Assembly (NCBI RefSeq): GCF_004114535.1
Contig: NZ_LBJC01000033.1
Location: 248,001 to 312,000, forward strand
DNA: 64,000 nt
DNA from: Bradyrhizobium nanningense
GTDB lineage: Bacteria; Pseudomonadota; Alphaproteobacteria; Rhizobiales; Xanthobacteraceae
Direction of reading: 5' to 3'
The translations under genes were made by a program, and so were the position numbers. Shown here piece after piece: positions 50,236-58,874 of the stretch; within the stretch, counting starts at the first letter, position 1, and every line of letters begins with the position of its first letter. The notes beneath the pieces are model-generated. The model searched no databases and was not told the DNA's origin. It saw only the letters and a list, made by a program, of their open reading frames with translations.

Positions 50236-50397
50236 TCAGCCTGCCAGAAGGGCTGCGACGAACGGTGCAGCCAGCACCGAGATGAAGATCACGCCGCGCA
50301 ACAGCGCGGGCAGCATCGGTTCGATCGCGCCGCGCTCCCAGTCGGAAGCCGGCACAGCACGCGGTGAACTGGAAATGCGGACCAAGCGGTCAGCCAT
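50236..50397 (-). CDS. 53-residue membrane protein at the head of the polysaccharide operon
   Basis: A small frame starting MADRLVRISSSPRAVPASDW and ending in one hydrophobic segment (LLRGVIFISVLAAPFVAALL). It stops 8 bp before the fusion gene and is the first reading frame after the divergent control region, so it is probably the operon's first gene. One membrane helix with a polar N-terminal arm is predicted. I do not recognise a family. Ribosome-site support is weak. Confidence 0.55.
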   Translation of the reverse strand: MADRLVRISSSPRAVPASDWERGAIEPMLPALLRGVIFISVLAAPFVAALLAG

Positions 50398-50442
50398 GGG
50401 TGTCGTGTCCCTTTACGTCGCGCCCTCAGTGGCGTCTCGTAT

Positions 50443-50463
50443 ATGTGGGAAAATTTACCACGT
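50443..50463. promoter_or_regulatory. Operator-like palindrome 1
   Basis: ATGTGG-N9-CCACGT, a 21-bp imperfect palindrome, between the divergent polysaccharide and DUF6502 operons. It shares its left arm ATGTGGGA with palindrome 2. Confidence 0.5.
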
Positions 50464-50481
50464 CAATCATCGAGCGAAAAA

Positions 50482-50502
50482 ATGTGGGATTGTGTCCCAC
50501 AT
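50482..50502. promoter_or_regulatory. Operator-like palindrome 2
   Basis: ATGTGGGA-N5-TCCCACAT, a perfect 21-bp palindrome overlapping the predicted -35 of the DUF6502 promoter. Centre-to-centre distance to palindrome 1 is 39 bp. Confidence 0.6.
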
Positions 50503-50517
50503 AAGGCATGGTACAAT
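50490..50517 (+). promoter_or_regulatory. Predicted DUF6502 promoter, leaderless
   Basis: TTGTGT (50490-50495) and TACAAT (50512-50517) with a 16-nt spacer. The -10 ends six bp before the ATG at 50524, so transcription would begin at or next to the start codon. Confidence 0.5.
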
Positions 50518-50523
50518 TCAGAC

Positions 50524-51399
50524 ATGAATGCCAAACCCGGGTCCAAAGCAGCGGCTCCGCAGCCGAATGCCGCCGCAAAGCTGCACGCGCCGCTGGCGCG
50601 GCTGCTGCGCCCGCTGGTGCGGCTCTGCATCCGCAGCGGCATGACCTTCCCGGCATTGGCGCAATTGCTTCGCGAGCTCTTCGTCAACGTCGCCGAGCAC
50701 GATTTCGCGCTGGAGGGGAAAGAGCAGACCGACAGTCGCGTCAGTCTGCTCACCGGCATCCATCGCAAGGAGGTGGCGCGGCTGCGCGGCGCGGGGGCGC
50801 CGGTGCACGAGGCGCCGGCGGCTGTGTCGCTGACCAGCGCGGTGATCGCGCGCTGGCTGGCCGCGCCCGAGTTCACCGACGCCAAGGGCGAGCCGCTGGC
50901 GCTGCCGCGTACGGCGGAAGGCGATGGGCCGTCGTTCGAGCAGCTGGTCGCCTCCGTCACCAAGGACGTGCGGCCGCGCGCGGTGCTCGACGAATGGATC
51001 GACCGCAAGCTCGTCACCATCAACGAAGCCGACGAGATCGAGCTGGTCGAGGCCGCCTTCGTCCCCTCAGGCGAGGACGACAGCAAGTGGCACTATCTCG
51101 GCCGCAATCTGCACGACCACATCGCGGCCGCCGCGCAGAACGTCTCCGATGGGCCGCGCTTCCTCGAACGCGCGGTACACTACAACAACATCTCGGCGAA
51201 GCTCGCACGGAAGCTCGAGGCGCGCTCGCGCGAGCTCGCCATGGACGCGCTGAAGACCGCCAACCGCGAGGCCAATCGCGCGCTCGCCAAGGACAAGGGC
51301 GGCGACGCCCGCTGGAATTTCGGCATCTACATCTACAGCGAGGACGCTGACGAGGAGCGCGAGGCCAAAGAAGCCGGCAAAGAAGGTGGTGCTTCGTGA
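50524..51399 (+). CDS. DUF6502 family protein
   Basis: A 291-residue cytoplasmic protein, no signal peptide or membrane helix. The N-terminal third reads as helical with a likely winged-helix element (LLRELFVNVAEHDFALEGK, then TDSRVSLLTGIHRKEVARLR); the middle resembles IARWLAAPEFTDAKGEPLAL and FEQLVASVTKDVRPRAVLDE; the C-terminal third is a long charged helix (LARKLEARSRELAMDALKTA) ending in an acidic/lysine tail. The start at 50524 is set by the promoter and by conservation of the region after it; an upstream ATG at 50443 falls in the operator. No Shine-Dalgarno, consistent with a leaderless message. DNA binding and autoregulation are inference. It overlaps the next gene by 4 bp. Confidence 0.8.
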   Translation: MNAKPGSKAAAPQPNAAAKLHAPLARLLRPLVRLCIRSGMTFPALAQLLRELFVNVAEHDFALEGKEQTDSRVSLLTGIHRKEVARLRGAGAPVHEAPAAVSLTSAVIARWLAAPEFTDAKGEPLALPRTAEGDGPSFEQLVASVTKDVRPRAVLDEWIDRKLVTINEADEIELVEAAFVPSGEDDSKWHYLGRNLHDHIAAAAQNVSDGPRFLERAVHYNNISAKLARKLEARSRELAMDALKTANREANRALAKDKGGDARWNFGIYIYSEDADEEREAKEAGKEGGAS

Positions 51400-52574
51400 G
51401 CCGGCCGCCGCTGATCTCCCGCCGTTTGCTGCTGACAGGATTTTGGCTCGCCGGCACCGCGATGGCCCGGGCGCAGGTCAAGCGCGGCACCGACCAGGGC
51501 ATCGGCGGCACCGGGATCACGCGCGGCGATGATCATGGCATCGGCGGTACCGGCATCGTCGGCGTCATACAGCGCTTCGGCAGCATCTACGTCAACGGCG
51601 AGCGGATCGCTTATGCCAGCGACGTGCCGGTGCGGATCGACGGCGAGGCGGCGAGCGCCAAGGCGCTACGCATCGGCCAGCTTGCGCGCGTGGTCGCGGT
51701 CCGTCAGGCCGACGGCACGCTTGTCACGCGCAATATCACGATCGCGAGCGAGGTTGCCGGTCGGATCGAGCAGGTGAAAGGCAACGAACTGATGGTGCTC
51801 GGTCAGAAAATCGTCGCGGGCGACAAGGAGAGCAAGCTTCGCCCGGGCACGCACGTGGCCGTCTATGGTCTGCGCCGGAGCGACGGCGTGGTCGTCGCAA
51901 GCCTGGTCGAGCCGCGACGCGCGGCGACCGAGCGTGTGACCGGCCTGGTCGAGCGCGGGCCCGACGGCCTGCGAATTGGCGGGCTCAAACTGAACAATGT
52001 CGATCCGCTGCTGGTCGGCCAGCGCGTCCAGATCGAAGGCAGCGTGAGCCAGGGCGCGATGCAGGCGGCGCGCACGCGGATCGATGATTTCTCGGATCTC
52101 GTCGGCGCAAGCCGGCTGTCGGTCGAAGCCTATGTGCAGCGCGCAGGCGCCAACCTCCAGCTCGGCTCCGGCTTCGTGGCCCGCGACGGCTCGCGTTTCG
52201 GGCCGACCGCCGGCGAAGCGCGCATGGTGGTCAACGGCGCGTTCGACCGTTCTCGCGGCTTCCAGGTGGAGTCGGCGCAGGCCATCGGTCAGGCACCTGG
52301 CGCAGCTCCATCCGGCGGCGGCAATCCCAACCGGTCGCCCGGCGGCTCGATCCTGCATCCGAATCGCACCACGCCCAATCCGGGCGGTCAGCCCGGCGCG
52401 CCCGCGCCGGGATCGCCATCCGGGGCAACGCCAGGTTCTGCGCCTACGGGACCTGGTGGTCCGTCAGGCCCAGGCGGAATGGGATCACCCGGCGGACCGA
52501 TGGGGCCGGGCGGTGGAATGGGTGGTGGCGGATTCGGCGGGCCCGGAGGCGGAATGGGTGGCGGGCGACGTTAA
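51396..52574 (+). CDS. DUF5666 domain-containing exported protein
   Basis: A 392-residue protein beginning at a GTG that overlaps the DUF6502 stop (GTGA). A signal sequence with paired arginines (ISRRLLLTGFWLAGTAMARA) suggests export, possibly by Tat. The body consists of repeated small beta-barrel-like DUF5666 units (about 55-125: GVIQRFGSIYVNGERIAY; 125-190: GRIEQVKGNELMVLGQKIVA; 190-250; 250-310). The last 80 residues are Gly/Pro-rich (GGMGSPGGPMGPGG). DUF6502 and DUF5666 genes are probably a functional pair; function unknown. Confidence 0.82.
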   Translation: MSRPPLISRRLLLTGFWLAGTAMARAQVKRGTDQGIGGTGITRGDDHGIGGTGIVGVIQRFGSIYVNGERIAYASDVPVRIDGEAASAKALRIGQLARVVAVRQADGTLVTRNITIASEVAGRIEQVKGNELMVLGQKIVAGDKESKLRPGTHVAVYGLRRSDGVVVASLVEPRRAATERVTGLVERGPDGLRIGGLKLNNVDPLLVGQRVQIEGSVSQGAMQAARTRIDDFSDLVGASRLSVEAYVQRAGANLQLGSGFVARDGSRFGPTAGEARMVVNGAFDRSRGFQVESAQAIGQAPGAAPSGGGNPNRSPGGSILHPNRTTPNPGGQPGAPAPGSPSGATPGSAPTGPGGPSGPGGMGSPGGPMGPGGGMGGGGFGGPGGGMGGGRR

Positions 52575-52607
52575 GAGCTGCGCGCGCCGAACCTGAGGAA
52601 TGCGGGC

Positions 52608-53960
52608 CTAGCCCGCGCTGAGGCGCACGCCAGCGCGCAGGAATTTCTGCGGATCCACGGCTTCGCCCTCGATCCGGGTCTCGTAATGCAGATGCGGTCC
52701 AGTGGAGCGACCGGTCGACCCAACCAGACCGACGACCTGGCCGATCTTCACGGTCTCGCCGACCCTGACATTGATCTCGGAGAGATGGCCGTAGCGGGTC
52801 GAAAGCCCGTTGCCGTGATCGACCTCGACCATGCGGCCGTAACCGCCGGACCAGCCGGCGGAAACGACCTTGCCATTGGCGGTGACGCGAACCGGATCGC
52901 CGGTGGTGGCGCGGAAGTCTAGCCCCGTATGCATCGCGGGCCGGCCGAGGAAGGGATCGCTGCGGACGCCAAAGCCGGAGGTGAACTCGACCTCGCCGAT
53001 GACGGGCTTGCGGTAGGGCACCAGCGCTAGCGTGCGGTTGAGACGGTCCATCTCGGCGCGGGTGACGTTGATGCGAAAGAGCTGCTTCTCGAACGGCCCG
53101 GCATTGGCCGTCAGCTTGACGGGAACGAACGGCCCGCCCATTGCGTTGCGCGGCACGGCGGCTTCGAGATTGGCAAGACTGAGACCGAGATCGCTGACCA
53201 CGCCGCGCATCCGGCGCATGCGTGAATCCATGCTTTCCTCGACCGCACTGAGCGCCGCCATCTGACGGCGTTCGACCTGATCGAGCGAGGTGGTGAGTCG
53301 GACCAGGACATTGTCGAAGCCCTGGTGCTTCGCGAATTGGTAGGTCGGCGGTGCCGCAACGGCCGGCGCGCGCGATTCGAGCCGCGCCTCGCGGTCCGGC
53401 GGCGCCACGAAGATGACGGTATCGCTGATCGGCGAGGGTTTTGGCGTGATCTGGCTCGCATCGCCGCGCTGCGGAGTCGCGCGGGGAATCGAGCCGGTCA
53501 CGTCAGGCATGGCCCCGAGCGCCGTGGCCCGGGACTCCAGCGCCGTCTGGCGCTTCATGATCTGGTCGAGCTTCTGGTCGAACTGTTCCTGGTCGAGCAA
53601 CTGCCGGCTGGTGGTGCGATCGACCTTGGCGCGCAGCTCAGCGATGCGGTCCTCATAGGCGTATTGCATCTCGGCCTGGCGGGCGATCAGCCGGGTCAGA
53701 ACATCGTCACGGAAAGCAAAATAGGTGGCGGTCGCCGCCGACCAGAGACCGAGCAACACCACCGTTCCGACCACGATCCAGAACACCACGGGCCCGAAGC
53801 GGACCTGCTTGCCGGCATGGACGATGGTGTAGGCGTCGTCGGTCGCGGGAAGGGGGATTGCTACAGCTGCCGCAACCGCGGGGCGGCGTTGGAAGGCCCG
53901 GCCGTGGTCGTGAGCATGATGTTGGGGGTACTGCGAATATTGGGCAGAACTTTTCGACAT
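52608..53960 (-). CDS. M23 family metallopeptidase (LytM domain)
   Basis: A 450-residue inner-membrane anchored protein. One helix (about 55-78, FWIVVGTVVLLGLWSAATAT) is followed by coiled coil (about 85-150), a linker, a second coiled coil (about 210-275), and the LytM endopeptidase domain (about 320-445) with zinc ligands in PAMHTGLDFRA and GPHLHYETRIEG; both HxxxD and HxH are intact, so it is likely active, unlike EnvC. The ATG at 53960 has GGGAG five nt upstream. Role: cleavage of peptidoglycan crosslinks. The short His-rich N-terminus is HHAHDHG. Confidence 0.92.
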   Translation of the reverse strand: MSKSSAQYSQYPQHHAHDHGRAFQRRPAVAAAVAIPLPATDDAYTIVHAGKQVRFGPVVFWIVVGTVVLLGLWSAATATYFAFRDDVLTRLIARQAEMQYAYEDRIAELRAKVDRTTSRQLLDQEQFDQKLDQIMKRQTALESRATALGAMPDVTGSIPRATPQRGDASQITPKPSPISDTVIFVAPPDREARLESRAPAVAAPPTYQFAKHQGFDNVLVRLTTSLDQVERRQMAALSAVEESMDSRMRRMRGVVSDLGLSLANLEAAVPRNAMGGPFVPVKLTANAGPFEKQLFRINVTRAEMDRLNRTLALVPYRKPVIGEVEFTSGFGVRSDPFLGRPAMHTGLDFRATTGDPVRVTANGKVVSAGWSGGYGRMVEVDHGNGLSTRYGHLSEINVRVGETVKIGQVVGLVGSTGRSTGPHLHYETRIEGEAVDPQKFLRAGVRLSAG

Positions 53961-54071
53961 CGGCACTCCCGCGCCGGTCGGATGAGTCCGTACGGCCTTA
54001 ATTGCCGCAGCAATCTGGGCCGGTCATGGTTAATTTTCCGGAAACGGGAACGGGCGAATTTAAAGGACTGG

Positions 54072-54761
54072 TTAAAGGCTTCTTGCCGCTTCCAGCACCG
54101 CGTCGGCATGACCGTCGACCCGGACATTGCGCCAGATCCTGGCCACTTCGCCATCAGCCCCGACCAGCACCGTGGTGCGAAGAATTCCGAGGAAGGTCTT
54201 GCCATACATGGACTTTTCGCCCCAGGCACCATAGGCTTCCAGCATCTTGTGCTGCTCGTCCGAGATGAGGGGGACACCGAGGCCGTGCTTGTCGCGGAAC
54301 TTCTCCTGGGCCTTTAACGGATCGGCGGAAACCCCGAGCACGGCGGTGCCGGCGGCCGCGAAGGCGCTGGCGAGGCGGGTGAAGTCGATCGCCTCGCGGG
54401 TGCAGCCGGGCGTGTCGGCGCGGGGGTAAAAGAACAGGACGAGCTTTTGGCCGGCATAGTCCGCCAAGGTGACCTCCTTGCCGCCGTCACGGGGCAGGCG
54501 AAAGGCGGGGGCCTTGCGGCCTTCGGCCAGGCCGGACTTCGCCGCCGTGGGCGAGGACGCCGGTTTGGAGGAATTTAACTGTTTCGATGCGGCCCTATGT
54601 GATCCTGCTTTTGCTAGAGTCCCGGTTGATTTGCTCGCCGGCGCCCGCGGCGTCTTTGCGGGCGTTGTTCGAGTCGGTGCCCGCGTTTTCAGGGTCTTCT
54701 TTTTAGCGGTCGGACTGCCGGAGGGCGATTTGGGCGATTTCTTTTGGGATTTCTTGGACAT
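54072..54761 (-). CDS. Bcp/PrxQ-type peroxiredoxin with basic N-terminal tail
   Basis: A 229-residue thiol peroxidase. The AhpC/TSA domain occupies about 77-229 (GRKAPAFRLPRDGGKEVTLA, then FFYPRADTPGCTREAIDF). The peroxidatic Cys120 is the only cysteine in the protein: the position of the resolving cysteine five residues on is Ile, so it is a 1-Cys enzyme needing an external thiol. Residues 1-76 form a Lys/Ser/Pro/Ala-rich tail (MSKKSQKKSPKSPSGSPTAK) resembling histone H1-like tails, absent from typical Bcp (about 155 aa). AAGGAAG precedes the ATG. The tail may bind nucleic acid or membrane phosphates; this is inference. Confidence 0.9.
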   Translation of the reverse strand: MSKKSQKKSPKSPSGSPTAKKKTLKTRAPTRTTPAKTPRAPASKSTGTLAKAGSHRAASKQLNSSKPASSPTAAKSGLAEGRKAPAFRLPRDGGKEVTLADYAGQKLVLFFYPRADTPGCTREAIDFTRLASAFAAAGTAVLGVSADPLKAQEKFRDKHGLGVPLISDEQHKMLEAYGAWGEKSMYGKTFLGILRTTVLVGADGEVARIWRNVRVDGHADAVLEAARSL

Positions 54762-55052
54762 ACGCCTTCCTTTCGACGCTTTCGGCGGGTCAACCGAAAC
54801 GGTATTGCAGCTCTCGTCCGGCGTCCCGGAATCGCGCCCTCGGCTGGGCAAGTCTGACGACGCCGGAGTATGGTTACAAGGAATTCCACGCACCACCCGA
54901 CTGCTCGTTGAACGCGCTCCCGGGGTGAAATGACGAACAGCAGGAATATTCGAGGTTTGGCTGCAATGCCGACGCAGGGAGCTCCGCTCCCCGTGGACGG
55001 CTGCGGTCCCGGCGGCGCTCAATCTCATGACGGGCGCTTGTATCGAGAGGCA

Positions 55053-58000
55053 ATGGCAAGGAATAAGTCGCCCCAGGATTACAATCGGAACTTCGATCGG
55101 CGCGGCGGTCAGCAACAGCCGCAGGAATGGGACGACGCCGATTGGGATCCGGATCAGGAGGCGGCCGCGGGCCATCGCGCGCGCCGGCTGTTGTCGCGTT
55201 CCAGCTCGGGCCTTCATCGTTTTGGCGACGGGTTCGGCGCGCTGCGCCGTTGGCTGGCCGCCGATCGTTGGCTGAAGCGTCTCGTCCTTGTCGTCGGGAC
55301 CCTCGCCGTCATCTTCGCCGGCTGTTTCGCTGCGCTGTGGTGGCGACTCGGCGCCGGTCCCATCAATCTCGACATCGCAACGCCGTGGCTGGCGGCCGCG
55401 ATCGAGGACAATATTGGTCACGGCAACACGGTTGAGATCGGGGGCACCCAGATCGAGCGGGCCGGGCGGATCCGCATCGCCGTCCGTATCCGTGACATCG
55501 TCGTCCGCGATCGCGATCACGCCGTCGTCGCCAGCGCGCCGAAGGCTGAGGTGAAGCTGTCGGGGGCGGGCCTGCTGATGGGGCACCTGCGCGCCGAAAG
55601 CCTCAATCTCGTCGATGCCGAGCTCGCGATCCGCATCGCGCCCGACGGCACTGTCACCGTGTCCGCCGGCGACACCGCAAAGCCGCTTGCGACCGGCGTC
55701 GCCTCGAAGAAGGATGCGGGCTTGCCGCCGACATTCCCGCGCAACGGCGTCTCGCCGCCGCCATTCGCCACGGCGCCGGCGAGCCAGGATCCATCACAAG
55801 CCACCTCCCAGGCCGCGCCCCAGGCGCCCCCGCAGAGCGGCATTCTTCAGGGGCTCGACTGGCTCGACAGCCTGAGCATGACCGGCCTGGACGGCCAGAA
55901 CCTGAACGAGATCGGTCTGAAGAACGGCAATCTGATCGTCGACGATCAGCAGCGCGGCAGCAAATGGTCGTTTGAGAACATCACGCTCAGCCTGCGCCGG
56001 CCGAGTCGCGGCGGCGTCACACTCAGCCTCGGCGAGGAGGGCGCGCACCCCTGGATGCTACGGGCCACGATCGGTCCGGCCGAGAACGGCGTGCGCTCGA
56101 TCGACATCAAGGCCGACAAGGTCTCGACCTCCAACATCCTGTTGGCACTGCGGGTCAAGGACCTCACCTATACCGCCGATTTGCCGCTGACTGGCGAGCT
56201 CACGGGCGAGCTCGGACGCGACGGCGTGCCGACCTTCTTCCGCGGTAAGATCGTGGTCGGCGCGGGTAATATCATCGACACGGACACGCCCGACTATCCA
56301 ATGGCGATCGACCAGGCCGAGATCAATGTCGAGTGGGACGCCAACCGGCGGGTGCTGGTCGCGCCGTTCAAGATCCTGTCGGGAGCGAACCGGCTGACGC
56401 TTCTGGCCCATCTCGAGCCGCCCAACGGCACCGTCAACGACTGGCAGCTCGGCTTCAGCGGCGGGTCGATCCTGCTCGGCGGCATCGACAACGAGCCGCC
56501 GCTCGTCTTCAACCGCATCGCGATCGGTTTCCGCTTCGACACCGACCACAAGCGCTTCCTGCTGACGCAGGCCGACATCAGCAATGGCGAGATCGGCGTC
56601 GCCGGCACCGGTGCGATCGACTATTCGGGCGAGCCGCGCCTGACGCTGGGCTTTGCCGGAACGCCGATGTCGGCCTCCGCACTGAAGCGGATGTGGCCGA
56701 CGCTCGTCGTTCCCGAGTTGCGCGAATGGGTGATCGAGCGGATCGAGCGCGGTACGCTCCAGCGCATCGAGATCGGCATCAATTCACCGACGAAGAACCT
56801 GCCGCGCAAGGGCCCGCCGATTCCCGACGACGGCCTGTCGGTCAACATCGTGGCGAGCGGTGTCGTGGTCCGTCCCGTGGACGGCATGCCTGCCGTGCAC
56901 GATGCCGATCTGAAGGCGCGCGTGACCGGCCGCACCGCGACCGTGACGATCGGCCAGGGCATCGCCGATACGCCTGCCGGTCGCAAGATCGCGATCTCCG
57001 ACTTCACCTTCGAGGTGCCGGATATGGCGCCCAAACCGTCGCCGTCGCGCACGAAGTTTCGCGTCGAGGGACCAGTGCCCGCGGCGGCTGAAATGCTGGC
57101 CAATGATCGCCTGAGCGATCTGTCGTCGACCGTCGTCGATCCCAACACCAGCAAGGGGACGTTCACCGCCAACATCCAGCTCGGCCTGCCGGTCAAGGGC
57201 GAGCTGACCAAGGCTGACACCCTCTATGCCGTCACCGCCGACCTCAACGGCTTTGCCGCCGACAAGCTGGTGATGAACCAGAAGCTGGAAGCCAACAATC
57301 TCAAGATCGTCGCCAATAACCAGGGCTATCAGGTCAAGGGCGACGTCAAGATCAACGGGCAGGCGGCCTCGCTCGACTATCGCAAGCCGACCGAAGGCGA
57401 TGCCGACGTCAGGCTGCAGGCGACGCTGGACGATGCGAGCCGGGCGCGACTGGGATTCGATCTTGGCAACGCCGTCAGCGGATCATTGCCGATCAAGCTC
57501 TCGGGCAAGATCGCCGGCGGTCCCGACCAGACGACGAAGCTCGGCGTCGAGGCCGACCTGACGGCGGTGAGGCTCGACAACGTCCTGCCTGGCTGGGTCA
57601 AGCTTCCGGGCAAGTCGGGCAAGGCCAGCTTCAAGGTGGTACCGACGGCGCAAACGACGCGCCTGGAGGACATCGTCATCGAAGGCGGCGGCGCCTCGAT
57701 CAAGGGCTCGCTCGAGGTCGACGCGAATGGCGACCTCATGAACGTGAACTTTCCGACCTATTCGCCGTCTGACGGCGACAAGACCTCATTGAGGGCTGAG
57801 CGTGGTCAGGACGGCGTCATCAGGGGCACCATGCGCGGCGACGTGTTCGATGGCCGCGGCTTCCTGAAGTCGGCGATTTCAGGCAATTCGAAGGACGATT
57901 CCAAGAACAAGATGAAGAACGTCGACTTCGACATCGACGTGAAGCTCGGTGCCGTCGCGGGTTTCAACGGCGAGGCGATGCGCAGCGTCGATGCCAAGAT

Positions 58001-58778
58001 GTCGAAGCGCAACGGCGCCATCAAGGCCTTCAGCCTGAGCGGCAAGATCGGTCGCGATACGCCCGTGGCGGCCGATCTGCGTGGCGGGCGTGCGCAGGGC
58101 AGCCGCGAGGTGATCTACCTCCAGACCAACGATGCCGGCGCGCTGCTGCGCTTCACCGACACCTACACCAAGGCGGTCGGCGGCCAGATGGTGGTGGCGA
58201 TGGAGCCGCCGACGTCGGAGCCGACCACTTCGCGCGAGGGCCTCATCAACGTCCGTGACTTCACGGTGAAGGGCGAGGCGCAGCTCGAACGCGTTGCCGC
58301 CGGCGCGCCCAACGGCACCGGCAACGGCGTCTCCTTCAGCGCGCTGCGCGCCGAGTTCACCCGCCAGAACGGCGCGCTGACGATCCGCGACGGTGTCGTC
58401 AAGGGGCCCATGATCGGCGCCACCATCGAGGGCTCGATCGACTATCCCGGCAACCAGGTCTGCATGAGCGGCACCTTCGTGCCGATGTACGGGTTGAACA
58501 ACATGTTCGGACAGATTCCGGTCCTCGGGCTGTTCCTGGGTGGTGGCGATAAAGAGGGACTGATCGGCGTGACCTACGAGGTTGTCGGCACGCCGGCCGC
58601 GCCCGTGATGCGCGTCAATCCGGTCTCGGCCATGGTGCCGGGCGTGTTCCGCAAGATCTTCGAGTTCAACACCGGCAAGCAGAACTCGCCGTTCGAGGAA
58701 TTTCCGTCGCAGTCGAATGACGGTTCGACCGGATCGACGCGTCAGCTATCGAGCGGCTGCAGCCTTACGCGGCGGTAG
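55053..58778 (+). CDS. AsmA-like/DUF3971 envelope protein
   Basis: A 1241-residue protein with a cytoplasmic polar N-terminus, one membrane helix (about 76-97) and a very long periplasmic region. The start at 55053 (MARNKSPQDYNRNFDRRGGQ) is preferred because related proteins begin with this basic sequence; a frame opening at 54930 would add 41 residues. The periplasmic part contains repeated beta-rich segments typical of AsmA/TamB/YhdP-like proteins, which form hydrophobic grooves bridging the inner and outer membranes for phospholipid transport. The AsmA_2-type C-terminus includes GVSFSALRAEFTRQNGALTI and NMFGQIPVLGLFLGGGDKEG. Divergent from the peroxiredoxin. Confidence 0.9.
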   Translation: MARNKSPQDYNRNFDRRGGQQQPQEWDDADWDPDQEAAAGHRARRLLSRSSSGLHRFGDGFGALRRWLAADRWLKRLVLVVGTLAVIFAGCFAALWWRLGAGPINLDIATPWLAAAIEDNIGHGNTVEIGGTQIERAGRIRIAVRIRDIVVRDRDHAVVASAPKAEVKLSGAGLLMGHLRAESLNLVDAELAIRIAPDGTVTVSAGDTAKPLATGVASKKDAGLPPTFPRNGVSPPPFATAPASQDPSQATSQAAPQAPPQSGILQGLDWLDSLSMTGLDGQNLNEIGLKNGNLIVDDQQRGSKWSFENITLSLRRPSRGGVTLSLGEEGAHPWMLRATIGPAENGVRSIDIKADKVSTSNILLALRVKDLTYTADLPLTGELTGELGRDGVPTFFRGKIVVGAGNIIDTDTPDYPMAIDQAEINVEWDANRRVLVAPFKILSGANRLTLLAHLEPPNGTVNDWQLGFSGGSILLGGIDNEPPLVFNRIAIGFRFDTDHKRFLLTQADISNGEIGVAGTGAIDYSGEPRLTLGFAGTPMSASALKRMWPTLVVPELREWVIERIERGTLQRIEIGINSPTKNLPRKGPPIPDDGLSVNIVASGVVVRPVDGMPAVHDADLKARVTGRTATVTIGQGIADTPAGRKIAISDFTFEVPDMAPKPSPSRTKFRVEGPVPAAAEMLANDRLSDLSSTVVDPNTSKGTFTANIQLGLPVKGELTKADTLYAVTADLNGFAADKLVMNQKLEANNLKIVANNQGYQVKGDVKINGQAASLDYRKPTEGDADVRLQATLDDASRARLGFDLGNAVSGSLPIKLSGKIAGGPDQTTKLGVEADLTAVRLDNVLPGWVKLPGKSGKASFKVVPTAQTTRLEDIVIEGGGASIKGSLEVDANGDLMNVNFPTYSPSDGDKTSLRAERGQDGVIRGTMRGDVFDGRGFLKSAISGNSKDDSKNKMKNVDFDIDVKLGAVAGFNGEAMRSVDAKMSKRNGAIKAFSLSGKIGRDTPVAADLRGGRAQGSREVIYLQTNDAGALLRFTDTYTKAVGGQMVVAMEPPTSEPTTSREGLINVRDFTVKGEAQLERVAAGAPNGTGNGVSFSALRAEFTRQNGALTIRDGVVKGPMIGATIEGSIDYPGNQVCMSGTFVPMYGLNNMFGQIPVLGLFLGGGDKEGLIGVTYEVVGTPAAPVMRVNPVSAMVPGVFRKIFEFNTGKQNSPFEEFPSQSNDGSTGSTRQLSSGCSLTRR

Positions 58779-58800
58779 AAGCGGGCGCGGCTGTCTCCGG

Positions 58801-58847
58801 CGTCATGCCGGGCTTGTCCCGCGTGCGGGACAAGCCCGGGCATGACG
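58801..58847. repeat. Palindromic intergenic repeat
   Basis: CGTCATGCCGGGCTTGTCCC and its near-exact complement enclose a GCGT centre; one C is bulged. This CATGCCCGGGCTTGTCCC element is dispersed through Bradyrhizobium and related genomes. It lies between the convergent AsmA-like and chemoreceptor genes and could terminate both. Confidence 0.8.
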
Positions 58848-58874
58848 GCAAGCGCTGGGAATGTGTTGCGCCGC

